A stretch of 13,362 bases of DNA from Gammaproteobacteria bacterium. GTDB taxonomy: Bacteria; Pseudomonadota; Gammaproteobacteria; GRL18. Under the pieces are notes generated by a model. That model was given only the letters and a program-made list of their open reading frames with translations. It ran no database searches and was not told the DNA's origin. The translations under genes and the position numbers were made by a program. Numbering within the stretch: position 1 is the first letter of the stretch; each line of letters begins with the position of its first letter. The DNA lies in assembly GCA_030632625.1 (NCBI GenBank), contig DAOVUK010000032.1, forward strand, positions 1 to 13,362, in the 5' to 3' direction. Positions 7,170-13,362 of the stretch are shown here, in pieces.

Positions 7170-7310
7170 TATTCGCTCTACCATTACTTATCATTATTAA
7201 TTGACTATTTTAGCCTTGTTCAGCCTAGTCGTCATTAATTCTTGTAAAAAAACTGTCTGTAATTAATCATTATTATAAATATCACTTTAAATTCATAATG
7301 TTAGAGTACA
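7170..7310. other. fabB upstream region, AT-rich
   Basis: No gene seen. On the minus strand it contains TATAAT (7277-7272) without a good -35, so the fabB promoter is not resolved. I did not see a convincing FabR- or FadR-type operator by eye. Confidence 0.4.
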
Positions 7311-7443
7311 ATCAGTTCAGGAATCCAACGTCTGTTCCTGAAATCTGTCCAGGCGCAGGAAACTGATCAGCTCCGGCTTCCCGCTGGCCCGACTCCCTGT
7401 GTGCATACAGTCGTGTAGAAAAGCTATTTGTCAGTCGACACAG
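7311..7443. other. GC-rich palindromic island: candidate structured RNA or interspersed repeat
   Basis: About 58% G+C by hand count (7318-7415) inside sequence of about 20-25%. TTCAGGAA (7316-7323) pairs with TTCCTGAA (7335-7342) around an 11-nt loop. TTCCTG (7335-7340) can instead pair with CAGGAA at 7356-7361, so two hairpins are mutually exclusive. ATCAGTT (7311-7317) pairs with AACTGAT (7361-7367). CTGTGTGCATACAG (7397-7410) is a near-perfect palindrome, and CTGTGT (7397-7402) also matches ACACAG (7438-7443). On the minus strand a 29-codon frame runs 7406-7317 (starts MHTGSRASGK, ends QEQTLDS). It has no clear ribosome site, and I do not call it a gene. It does not match any riboswitch consensus I know. 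Confidence 0.5.
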
Positions 7444-7678
7444 TATTAATCAATATTTTTAATTCTGCAAAAACTAATCAAAAAAAGCAAGTATAGGAAA
7501 TAATTGGATATTTTCTCAAATCAATCTAAAATTAGACATATTATCTTATATCTTAAAAAGAGATATTTGTTCCAGGTTCCTGTCCGCATGTTAAGCTTTT
7601 GAATCTTTGGCCGATATAAATAATAGTCCTGAGTCAACACTGACTCAATAATAGCAGTTTTTAATATTAGGGTTGTAC
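7444..7678. other. AT-rich leader region before the VWA gene
   Basis: No gene seen. It contains small AT-rich hairpins (TCTAA/TTAGA at 7525-7536; ATATCT/AGATAT near 7549-7566) and a TATAAA (7615-7620) without a well-spaced -35. A perfect inverted repeat lies close to the gene. The promoter for the four-gene run probably lies here but I could not fix it. Confidence 0.4.
7630..7647. promoter_or_regulatory. Perfect inverted repeat TGAGTCA-ACAC-TGACTCA, possible operator
   Basis: Two 7-bp arms (7630-7636 and 7641-7647) flank a 4-nt spacer. The repeat is 31 nt before the VWA ATG and 9 nt after the TATAAA at 7615-7620. The position fits either a repressor operator overlapping the start of transcription or a small leader hairpin. 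No regulator is assigned. Confidence 0.4.
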
Positions 7679-9613
7679 ATGCCTCTGACATCTGCATTAG
7701 CAAAGAAAACGATCGCTCATAAGATCAAGTTGTTTTTTATTCTCTTTTGTTTTGGAATCCCCTCTTCAGGATCGGCCGAACAACAGCTTGAGCAACAACA
7801 TCAGAGCAGTGATATCCGGGTACTTATTGACGTATCCGGCAGTATGAAGAAAAATGATCCGAAAAATCTGCGCCTGCCAGCCTTACGCTTATTAATTGGC
7901 TTATTACCCGCTGATGCAAGTACTGCAGTCTGGAACTTTGGAACAAACGCAGTGCCCTTGATACCATTAGGCCTTGCTGATGAACAATGGAAGAACAATG
8001 CTCAGCTGGCCAGCAGAAAAATTCACTCTCGCGATCTCTTTACCAATATCGGTCTGGCACTGGAAGCAGCCGTTGCTGATTGGGATAAAACACCCTCCAG
8101 ATTAAAACAGAGAAGTATTATTCTTTTAACTGACGGTATGATTGATATCGCTAAGGATGATGCTAAAAATACACAGGAACGCACCCGTATTCTGAAAAAA
8201 ATGTTACCTGAAATCGAAAAAACCGGAGTGAGTATCCATACGATTGCATTATCGAAAAATGCTGACCATGCTTTTTTGCAAGAACTTTCAAGCAAAACAG
8301 ATGGTGGTTTTGAACAGACTGACAGCGCCGAACAGCTCGAAAGGATTTTTCTGCGCCTGTTTGAAAAGACCACTAAACCTGACAGCGTTCCTTTAGTGGA
8401 TAATAAATTTGTGGTTGATGAATCTATTCTTGAATTAACCTTGCTGGTATTCAAACCCCAAAATGCCAGACCCACTGAAGTCATAGAACCCGGCAAGAAG
8501 AAATATATGCAAAAGAATGCCCCTTCTTATGTGAAGTGGCAGTCAGAAAAAAATTATGATTTGATCACCATCAGTAAGCCCAAAACGGGTGAATGGTCCA
8601 TCAATGCACAGACCGATCCGGATAACCGGGTTTTGGTAGTGACAAACCTTCAGATTCAAACCAACCGCATTCCCAATAACCTGTTTGTTGGTGAAAACCT
8701 TAATCTTACTCTTTTCATGAGCGATAATAATAAAAAAATAACCGATGATAACTTTTTACAATTCATTTCTATGTCTGTAGTACAAAAAGAGCCATCAGCA
8801 AGTAAGGAGCCGCCAGCAAATAAGGAGCCCTCAGCAAATAAAAAGCCATCAGCCAGTAAAAAACGCTGGTTTTTACATGATAATGGTTTGCGTGGAGACC
8901 TTGAAGCCCATGATGGCTTATTTAATGTCCAGATTAGCAAAACGCTTGATATTGGCAAAAACCTATTTACTTTTCAGGCAAGCACCGAAACATTACAACG
9001 TGAAATCAACTATTCTGTCATGATACACGATACTAATTTACTCAGTACCCGGGTAGAACAACAACAAAAAAACAATAAAAACTATCATCAAATTTTAGTC
9101 AGCCCAAATATCGAGTTTGTTAATCCCAGAAAAATGAAAATGAGTGCCTCCTTATTAGAAGGCGATACATCACAGGACAATGGCACAGCTGAAACAATCA
9201 GCTTACAACAAATCAATCCTAATATTCTGGAATGGTCATATGAAAGTGATTCGCTGGATCCAGAGATGGACTATCATATAATTATTCATATGCAAACCAA
9301 AACTCGTACAGGTCGCCCTATCGACTATACATCACGGCCTATTCAGCTTAATCTGCCTACATTTGAAAATTTACTATTAAGTCCCGAACAACTGCCCAAA
9401 GAAGAGTCACCTGAAGCCAGGGATGAAACCCAGGAAGTGCTTGAAGAGATTATAGAAGAAACGCCTGTAACAGAAGAACCAGACTGGCTTACAGGTATAA
9501 TTATTGCCGTCATTGTTAATATTATTGTTGGTATCGGTGGATGGTTTGTTTATCGCAAATGGAAACAAGCCCGTGAAACTGCCTATGATGAACTGACAGG
9601 AGAACTCGAATAA
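7679..9613 (+). CDS. Secreted, membrane-anchored von Willebrand factor A domain protein
   Basis: The N-terminus is a signal peptide (basic AKKTIAHKIK, hydrophobic FFILFCFGI, likely cleavage after SGSA near residue 33). A VWA domain follows (about 45-225) with a full MIDAS metal site: Asp51-x-Ser53-x-Ser55, Thr122 (LFTNIG) and Asp152 (LLTDGMID). A long extracytoplasmic part (about 230-570), probably beta-rich, is interrupted by four PSAxK hexapeptide repeats. An acidic stretch precedes one membrane helix (about 604-626) and a short cytoplasmic tail. It is therefore a type I membrane protein facing the periplasm, probably for protein-protein contact. The ATG at 7679 is chosen for the GGG 6 nt upstream. 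It resembles the gammaproteobacterial family I recall as TIGR03503; not checked. The stop codon overlaps the next gene's ATG by one base, implying translational coupling. Confidence 0.88.
   Translation: MPLTSALAKKTIAHKIKLFFILFCFGIPSSGSAEQQLEQQHQSSDIRVLIDVSGSMKKNDPKNLRLPALRLLIGLLPADASTAVWNFGTNAVPLIPLGLADEQWKNNAQLASRKIHSRDLFTNIGLALEAAVADWDKTPSRLKQRSIILLTDGMIDIAKDDAKNTQERTRILKKMLPEIEKTGVSIHTIALSKNADHAFLQELSSKTDGGFEQTDSAEQLERIFLRLFEKTTKPDSVPLVDNKFVVDESILELTLLVFKPQNARPTEVIEPGKKKYMQKNAPSYVKWQSEKNYDLITISKPKTGEWSINAQTDPDNRVLVVTNLQIQTNRIPNNLFVGENLNLTLFMSDNNKKITDDNFLQFISMSVVQKEPSASKEPPANKEPSANKKPSASKKRWFLHDNGLRGDLEAHDGLFNVQISKTLDIGKNLFTFQASTETLQREINYSVMIHDTNLLSTRVEQQQKNNKNYHQILVSPNIEFVNPRKMKMSASLLEGDTSQDNGTAETISLQQINPNILEWSYESDSLDPEMDYHIIIHMQTKTRTGRPIDYTSRPIQLNLPTFENLLLSPEQLPKEESPEARDETQEVLEEIIEETPVTEEPDWLTGIIIAVIVNIIVGIGGWFVYRKWKQARETAYDELTGELE
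8786..8857 (+). repeat. 18-bp tandem repeat, four copies, inside the VWA gene
   Basis: In-frame units encode KEPSAS, KEPPAN, KEPSAN and KKPSAS, starting at 8786, 8804, 8822 and 8840. Being a multiple of three, copy number can change without loss of frame. The product is a Pro/Ser/Lys linker between two folded parts of the extracytoplasmic region. Confidence 0.9.
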
Positions 9614-10938
9614 TGGAAGCTTTAATCCCTAAGCTGTTTATTCTCACTGCCGAAGCCAGCATTGTACTCTTATTAATATTAATTATTATGATAATTTTTA
9701 ATATAAAGGCCAAACGCAAAGATCTTAATGCAGTCAACGAATTAGTCAGTCATTATATCGGAAGCAAAGAACAACGAATTTCAGCCCTGAAAAAAAATTT
9801 AAAAATTATTGGCTTCAAAGGCAGTATAGATGAACAAGCTGAAAAGCTTTTTCAGGATGAAAAAACAGTGATTAAAGAATTTGTCACACTCTATCTGCAC
9901 CGTGACACCTATCGTCTTTTGGATTATCCCGACAATCTTATTGAAAACAATGACATTTTCCTTAAGACCAGTGGTTCAGTTCAGGCAGCAACGGTCACTC
10001 AGGGTGCTGAAGCTTCCAGCGCTGAAACGATAGACAGTGAAGACTCCACTAGTGAAGAGACCGCCAATGCCACAATCCTGGCTCGTGAACAGGTCGAATC
10101 TAATGAAGCTCATTTAAAAGAATTATCAGAACTGCGACTGAAAAATACTGAACTCAATGAACATTTATTTGAAGCGCTGGAAACCATCACGGCGCTGATG
10201 ACAGAGCACGGTAAAAAAACAGGCCAGGAAGTAGAGTCCAATGCTCAGAAATTGCTGGAAGCAATTATCTACCTGCGAGATAAACGCCTGAGTAATGAGA
10301 ATGATCCCAGCAAACCGGCCCCTGCTGTAAATGATAATCATGATCAAGTGGATAGTTTTGCTCTCAATACTGCTGGCGATTCTTTATCCGTTGATTTAGC
10401 AAACAATGATGGTACATTAGACGGCAGTACTGCCGTCAATCTGGGTATCAGTGATGAATTAAATATGGATCTTGATGCTCTGGTTGAAGATGAGACAATC
10501 GCGGCACAAACCGAAAATAAAAATCCGGATGAGTCTACAAGTATCAATCTTAATAACAGCAGCGACGACACAGACACTACAGAACCAGCAGCGGAAGATG
10601 ATCCCTGGGCTGATGCTCTGGCAGAACAGGCAACTGCTGAGGCTGAAGCCAAGGGTCAGGATGAAGCTGCTGAAGTAGCAGCGGAAGACGATCCCTGGGC
10701 TGACGCCCTGGCAGAACAGGCAGCTGCTGAAACTGAAGCTGAAACCAGTGATCAGGATGAAGCTGCCGAAGCAGTAGCGGAAGATGATCCCTGGGCTGAT
10801 GCCCTGGCAGAGCAGGCAGCTGTTGAAGCTGAAGGCTCTTCTCAGGCTGAAGGCTCTTCTCCAGCTAAAGGCTCTTCCGAAGAAGTTGATCCCTGGGCAG
10901 AAGCTCTGGCAGAACAAGAACAATCAGAAAAGAAATAA
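9613..10938 (+). CDS. Membrane-anchored acidic protein with DPWADALAEQ repeats
   Basis: I do not recognise the family. Residues 8-30 are a strongly hydrophobic membrane segment followed by KAKRK, so the rest of the 441-aa protein should be cytoplasmic. A conserved-looking region (about 35-115) is followed by a low-complexity acidic linker and a likely coiled coil (about 155-225, LKELSELRLKNTELNEHL). The tail is acidic and Ala-rich. From residue 327 it carries four copies of a 30-34-residue unit centred on DPWADALAEQ (last copy DPWAEALAEQ). The only four Trp of the protein (332, 362, 394, 428) lie in these motifs. Start ATG overlaps the VWA stop (TAATG), with AGGAG 10 nt upstream. Gene fusion-like overlap and matching topology suggest it acts with the VWA protein across the membrane. 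Confidence 0.85.
   Translation: MEALIPKLFILTAEASIVLLLILIIMIIFNIKAKRKDLNAVNELVSHYIGSKEQRISALKKNLKIIGFKGSIDEQAEKLFQDEKTVIKEFVTLYLHRDTYRLLDYPDNLIENNDIFLKTSGSVQAATVTQGAEASSAETIDSEDSTSEETANATILAREQVESNEAHLKELSELRLKNTELNEHLFEALETITALMTEHGKKTGQEVESNAQKLLEAIIYLRDKRLSNENDPSKPAPAVNDNHDQVDSFALNTAGDSLSVDLANNDGTLDGSTAVNLGISDELNMDLDALVEDETIAAQTENKNPDESTSINLNNSSDDTDTTEPAAEDDPWADALAEQATAEAEAKGQDEAAEVAAEDDPWADALAEQAAAETEAETSDQDEAAEAVAEDDPWADALAEQAAVEAEGSSQAEGSSPAKGSSEEVDPWAEALAEQEQSEKK
10591..10935 (+). repeat. Four imperfect 90-102-bp repeats encoding DPWADALAEQ units
   Basis: The GCGGAAGATGATCCCTGG core starts at 10591, 10681 and 10777. The fourth, diverged copy has its GATCCCTGG at 10888. Spacing between Trp codons is 90, 96 and 102 bp, all multiples of three. 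Nucleotide identity is high in the first three copies, indicating recent duplication or homogenisation. Confidence 0.9.
10828..10881 (+). repeat. 18-bp tandem repeat, three copies (AEGSS units)
   Basis: GCTGAAGGCTCTTCT plus a variable codon, at 10828-10845, 10846-10863 and 10864-10881. The third copy encodes AKGSS. It forms the spacer between the third and fourth DPW motifs. Confidence 0.85.
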
Positions 10939-10962
10939 TTCCTTACCTCAAAGAAGTATACA

Positions 10963-12435
10963 ATGCCCAATAAAAGTGCCGCAGCAGCAAATAAAATGAA
11001 TACCCTTTACTGGCACGATTACGAAACTTTCGGCATCGATCCAAAACGTGACAGGCCGGTACAATTTGCCGGTATTCGCACCGATGAAGAGTTGAATATT
11101 ATCGGTGCACCTCTGGTGATTTACTGCCGGCCGGCTGATGACTTTTTACCCAATCCGCAAGCCTGTCTGGTCACCGGCATTACGCCTCAACTGGCGCTGC
11201 AGGAAGGCTTATGCGAAGCAGAATTTATTGCTAAAATTCACACTGAATTCGCACAGCCCGGGACCTGCAGCGTAGGCTACAACAACATCCGCTTCGATGA
11301 TGAATTTACTCGCTACACCCTGTATCGAAACTTTTATGATCCTTATGCCCGTGAGTGGCAAAATGGTAATTCACGCTGGGATATTATTGATCTGTTAAGA
11401 CTCACAAAAGCACTTCGTCCTGAAGGCATCCAATGGCCGAAACGCGATGATGGTCACACCAGTTTCAGATTAGAAGCATTAAGCCAGGCAAATAACATTG
11501 CCCATGAATCAGCACATGATGCACTTTCTGATGTACTGGCCACCATTGAGGTGGCCCGACTGATTAAAGATCGGCAGCCTCGTCTGTACCAATATATCTA
11601 TGAACAACGCTTCAAATACAAGGTTCAGGATTTAATTAATCTGCAGAAACAGACACCTTTGGTTCATATCAGCGGTATGTACCCCGCTGAAAAGGGACAT
11701 ATGGGTATCGTTGTGCCCATTGCAATGGATGCCAATAATAAAAATGCCGTGATTGTTTATGAACTGCATACCGATCCGCAGCCTCTTATCAACATGAGCA
11801 TTGAGCAAATCAAATATCTGACATTTACCAGAACAGATGATTTGCTTGCAGGTGAACAGCGTCTGCCATTAAAAACTATCCATTTAAATAAATGTCCCGT
11901 TATTGTACCTCTTAAAACACTGACCACTGAGAATATAAAACAATGGGCAATTGATCTTGAACAGTGTGCACAACATCTCAAACAGCTGAAAATCGATCAA
12001 AGTCTGTCTGATCGAATTCAGCAAGCATTTAAAACCACCTATTCAGCAGCTTCAAACGATCCCGATCAAAATTTATATTCAGGTGGATTTTTCTCCACCA
12101 GTGATAAAGAAAAAATGAACCGGATAAGAGCAACAAAGGAAACTGAACTGGGTGATCTGACACTTAATTTTGAAGATGAACGACTGCAAGAAATGCTGTT
12201 TCGCTATCGATGCCGGAACTATCCGGATACCCTGTTTACGCATGAGATTGAACGTTGGAATCACTACCGTATTCAGCGGATGACAAGTCCTGACGGGGAT
12301 GCCAGCATTAAACTGAATGAATACCAGCAGCAACTGCTGCAGCTGCGAGCAGGTGATTTACCTGAAGAGACAATAAAATTACTGGACCAGCTTGAAGCCT
12401 ACCCGGCAATAATTGGTCTGAACAATCCCACATGA
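10963..12435 (+). CDS. sbcB: SbcB, exodeoxyribonuclease I
   Basis: Exonuclease I degrades single-stranded DNA 3' to 5' processively, binds SSB, and acts in recombination, mismatch repair and end trimming. The DEDDh catalytic set is complete: Asp19 and Glu21 (HDYETFG), Asp112 (YNNIRFDDEF), His185 and Asp190 (ESAHDALSD). Each is offset by exactly four residues from the E. coli residues I recall (15, 17, 108, 181, 186). The SH3-like and C-terminal helical domains are present (PLVHISGM, NKCPV, LYSGGFFS, RYRCRNYP). Length is 490 aa against 475 in E. coli. The start at 10963 is favoured by AAAGAAG upstream; ATG at 10996 also precedes the catalytic core and cannot be excluded. It is 24 bp from the DPW-repeat gene and 7 bp from rluA. 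Confidence 0.97.
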   Translation: MPNKSAAAANKMNTLYWHDYETFGIDPKRDRPVQFAGIRTDEELNIIGAPLVIYCRPADDFLPNPQACLVTGITPQLALQEGLCEAEFIAKIHTEFAQPGTCSVGYNNIRFDDEFTRYTLYRNFYDPYAREWQNGNSRWDIIDLLRLTKALRPEGIQWPKRDDGHTSFRLEALSQANNIAHESAHDALSDVLATIEVARLIKDRQPRLYQYIYEQRFKYKVQDLINLQKQTPLVHISGMYPAEKGHMGIVVPIAMDANNKNAVIVYELHTDPQPLINMSIEQIKYLTFTRTDDLLAGEQRLPLKTIHLNKCPVIVPLKTLTTENIKQWAIDLEQCAQHLKQLKIDQSLSDRIQQAFKTTYSAASNDPDQNLYSGGFFSTSDKEKMNRIRATKETELGDLTLNFEDERLQEMLFRYRCRNYPDTLFTHEIERWNHYRIQRMTSPDGDASIKLNEYQQQLLQLRAGDLPEETIKLLDQLEAYPAIIGLNNPT

Positions 12436-12442
12436 AGAAACC

Positions 12443-13105
12443 GTGAGCAGACCCTATCGTACCAGCAGCGAAGCAATCGAAATTATTTATGCCGATGAAT
12501 TTCTTGTGGTGGTTAACAAACCGACTCTGCTGCTTTCTGTGCCAGGCCGTGGTGAAGAAAAAAAGGACTGTTTAATCACTCGTCTTGCTGTTGAATTCCC
12601 CAACATTTTAACGGTTCACAGACTGGACTGGGAAACGTCCGGTTTAACTGTCCTGGCATTAAATAAAGAAATTCATCGTCATCTGAGCCGCCAGTTTCAG
12701 GAACGCCGGGTTCACAAAAACTATACCGCCATCGTTTATGGAAAACCGGGTAAAGAAAGTGGAGAAATTAGTCTACCACTGCGCTGTGACTGGGAAAACC
12801 GTCCCCGGCAGATCATCGATCATGAGCAGGGTAAAGCCTCTCAGACTTATTGGCAGACTCTTAATCAAACTCCGAATCAAGAGCATAACAGCACACGATT
12901 ACTATTAACCCCAATCACAGGTCGTTCTCACCAGCTTCGGGTACATATGCTGGCAGTGGGGCACCCTATTCTGGGAGATCCTCGCTATGCTCACCAGGAA
13001 GCTCTGAGCATGGCTGAACGATTATTATTGCACGCCACACGAATAGAATTTACCCACCCGAAAAGTAACGTAGTCATTCAGTTTTATTCAGAAGCACCAT
13101 TCTAA
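12443..13105 (+). CDS. rluA: RluA family pseudouridine synthase (23S rRNA U746 / tRNA U32)
   Basis: It converts specific uridines to pseudouridine; the E. coli RluA orthologue modifies 23S U746 and tRNA U32. Catalytic Asp62 lies in VHRLDWETSGL. Other matches to E. coli RluA are VVNKP, LLSVPGR, LPLRCDWENRP, ITGRSHQLRVHML, GHPILGDPRYA and LLLHA. At 220 aa it is the size of E. coli RluA (219) and lacks the S4 domain of RluC/RluD, so the dual-specificity RluA subtype fits best. The start is GTG at 12443, seven bases after the sbcB stop, with a weak GAAG ribosome site, so expression may depend on sbcB translation. The stop codon lies inside a long hairpin. Confidence 0.95.
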   Translation: MSRPYRTSSEAIEIIYADEFLVVVNKPTLLLSVPGRGEEKKDCLITRLAVEFPNILTVHRLDWETSGLTVLALNKEIHRHLSRQFQERRVHKNYTAIVYGKPGKESGEISLPLRCDWENRPRQIIDHEQGKASQTYWQTLNQTPNQEHNSTRLLLTPITGRSHQLRVHMLAVGHPILGDPRYAHQEALSMAERLLLHATRIEFTHPKSNVVIQFYSEAPF

Positions 13106-13141
13106 ATATGAGGAGCTGTTAGCTCCTCATCTTTAGAATGG
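13097..13141. terminator. Long hairpin between convergent genes, likely bidirectional terminator
   Basis: CCATTCTAAA (13097-13106) pairs with TTTAGAATGG (13132-13141). ATGAGGAGCT (13108-13117) pairs with AGCTCCTCAT (13121-13130). They are separated by one mismatch (13107/13131) and a GTT loop: 20 of 21 bp paired. The rluA TAA is within the outer stem. There is no long U-tract, so termination may be weak or the hairpin may instead protect 3' ends. Confidence 0.65.
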
Positions 13142-13181
13142 GCAGTTACACAGTTTGTTTCGCTGCCCCAATTACTCCTGT

Positions 13182-13362
13182 TTAGAAAAGATGACATTCT
13201 GTACATTGAGTCCCTTTTTCAATATGCTTTTTGTGATCTCCATCATCAAAATCTTTAGGGCTCTCATAATCATGGCAGTCACTACAGAGCACCTTTGGCT
13301 GCGCTACTAAACCAGTCGGCTCACCCGTATGGCAACTATTACAGGCGATATTTCCTACACTG
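13182..13362 (-). CDS. Multihaem c-type cytochrome, C-terminal fragment
   Basis: On the minus strand the frame entering at 13361 encodes 59 residues before TAA (13184-13182). It contains three haem-binding motifs, CNSCH, CSDCH and CTECH, and ends LF. The spacing and extra histidines (GDHKKHIEKG) are those of small low-potential or diheme/multihaem cytochromes. Such proteins act in the periplasm in electron transfer. The N-terminus, signal peptide and total haem number lie beyond the window, so subfamily cannot be assigned. It is convergent with rluA, with the 45-nt hairpin between them. Confidence 0.85.
   Translation of the reverse strand, partial: SVGNIACNSCHTGEPTGLVAQPKVLCSDCHDYESPKDFDDGDHKKHIEKGTQCTECHLF

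Noticed and set aside
7311..7443. TPP, glycine, cobalamin or c-di-GMP riboswitch, or 6S RNA
   Set aside because: None of the conserved core sequences that I know for these classes is present in either orientation.
8023..8496. Minus-strand open frame of 157 codons inside the VWA gene
   Set aside because: The opposite strand encodes the intact VWA domain with its metal-binding residues; the frame has no recognisable domain or start signal.
10459..10923. Long minus-strand open frame opposite the DPW-repeat gene, plus two plus-strand frames there
   Set aside because: They follow from the repetitive, GC-biased codons of the real gene; the products are low-complexity Ser/Phe- or Arg/Gln-rich and have no ribosome sites.

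Overview
The window looks like chromosomal DNA of an AT-rich gammaproteobacterium of undetermined genus. Support: FabB-type ketoacyl synthase, the rppH-ptsP pair, full-length exonuclease I (SbcB), RluA, and an E. coli-like rRNA leader. I saw no transposase, phage gene, tRNA or CRISPR array; most of it is housekeeping sequence, with one less familiar locus in the middle.

Left edge (1-276, minus strand): what appears to be the promoter and leader of a ribosomal RNA operon that runs leftward out of the window. It has a strong sigma70-type promoter, two boxA-like antitermination sites and the conserved GTGTGGG leader segment. Next come ptsP (EI-Ntr of the nitrogen-related phosphotransferase chain) and rppH (mRNA 5'-end pyrophosphohydrolase), both minus. 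The rppH 3' end is built of 16-bp tandem repeats, and its presumed start region carries a G-quadruplex-type motif. Divergent from rppH is a HAD-IB phosphatase. The order HAD / rppH / ptsP matches that known from Pseudomonas.

Middle (4121-7169): two convergent receiver-domain proteins. One carries an unrecognised C-terminal domain. The other is fused to an anti-sigma-factor-type ATPase domain and lies downstream of fabB on the minus strand. Upstream of fabB is a roughly 500-bp non-coding stretch with a GC-rich, strongly palindromic island of about 130 bp.

Right (7679-13105): a tightly packed plus-strand run of four genes. The first two encode a secreted, membrane-anchored von Willebrand A protein and a membrane protein with an acidic cytoplasmic tail of DPWADALAEQ repeats; these are followed by sbcB and rluA. 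A long hairpin overlaps the rluA stop codon. Convergent to it at the right edge is the C-terminal end of a multihaem c-type cytochrome (three CxxCH motifs in 59 residues).

The parts most worth following up are the VWA / DPW-repeat membrane pair, the structured island before it, and the unusual initiation region and repeat-built 3' end of rppH. Family comparisons are from memory and hand reading; no searches were run.
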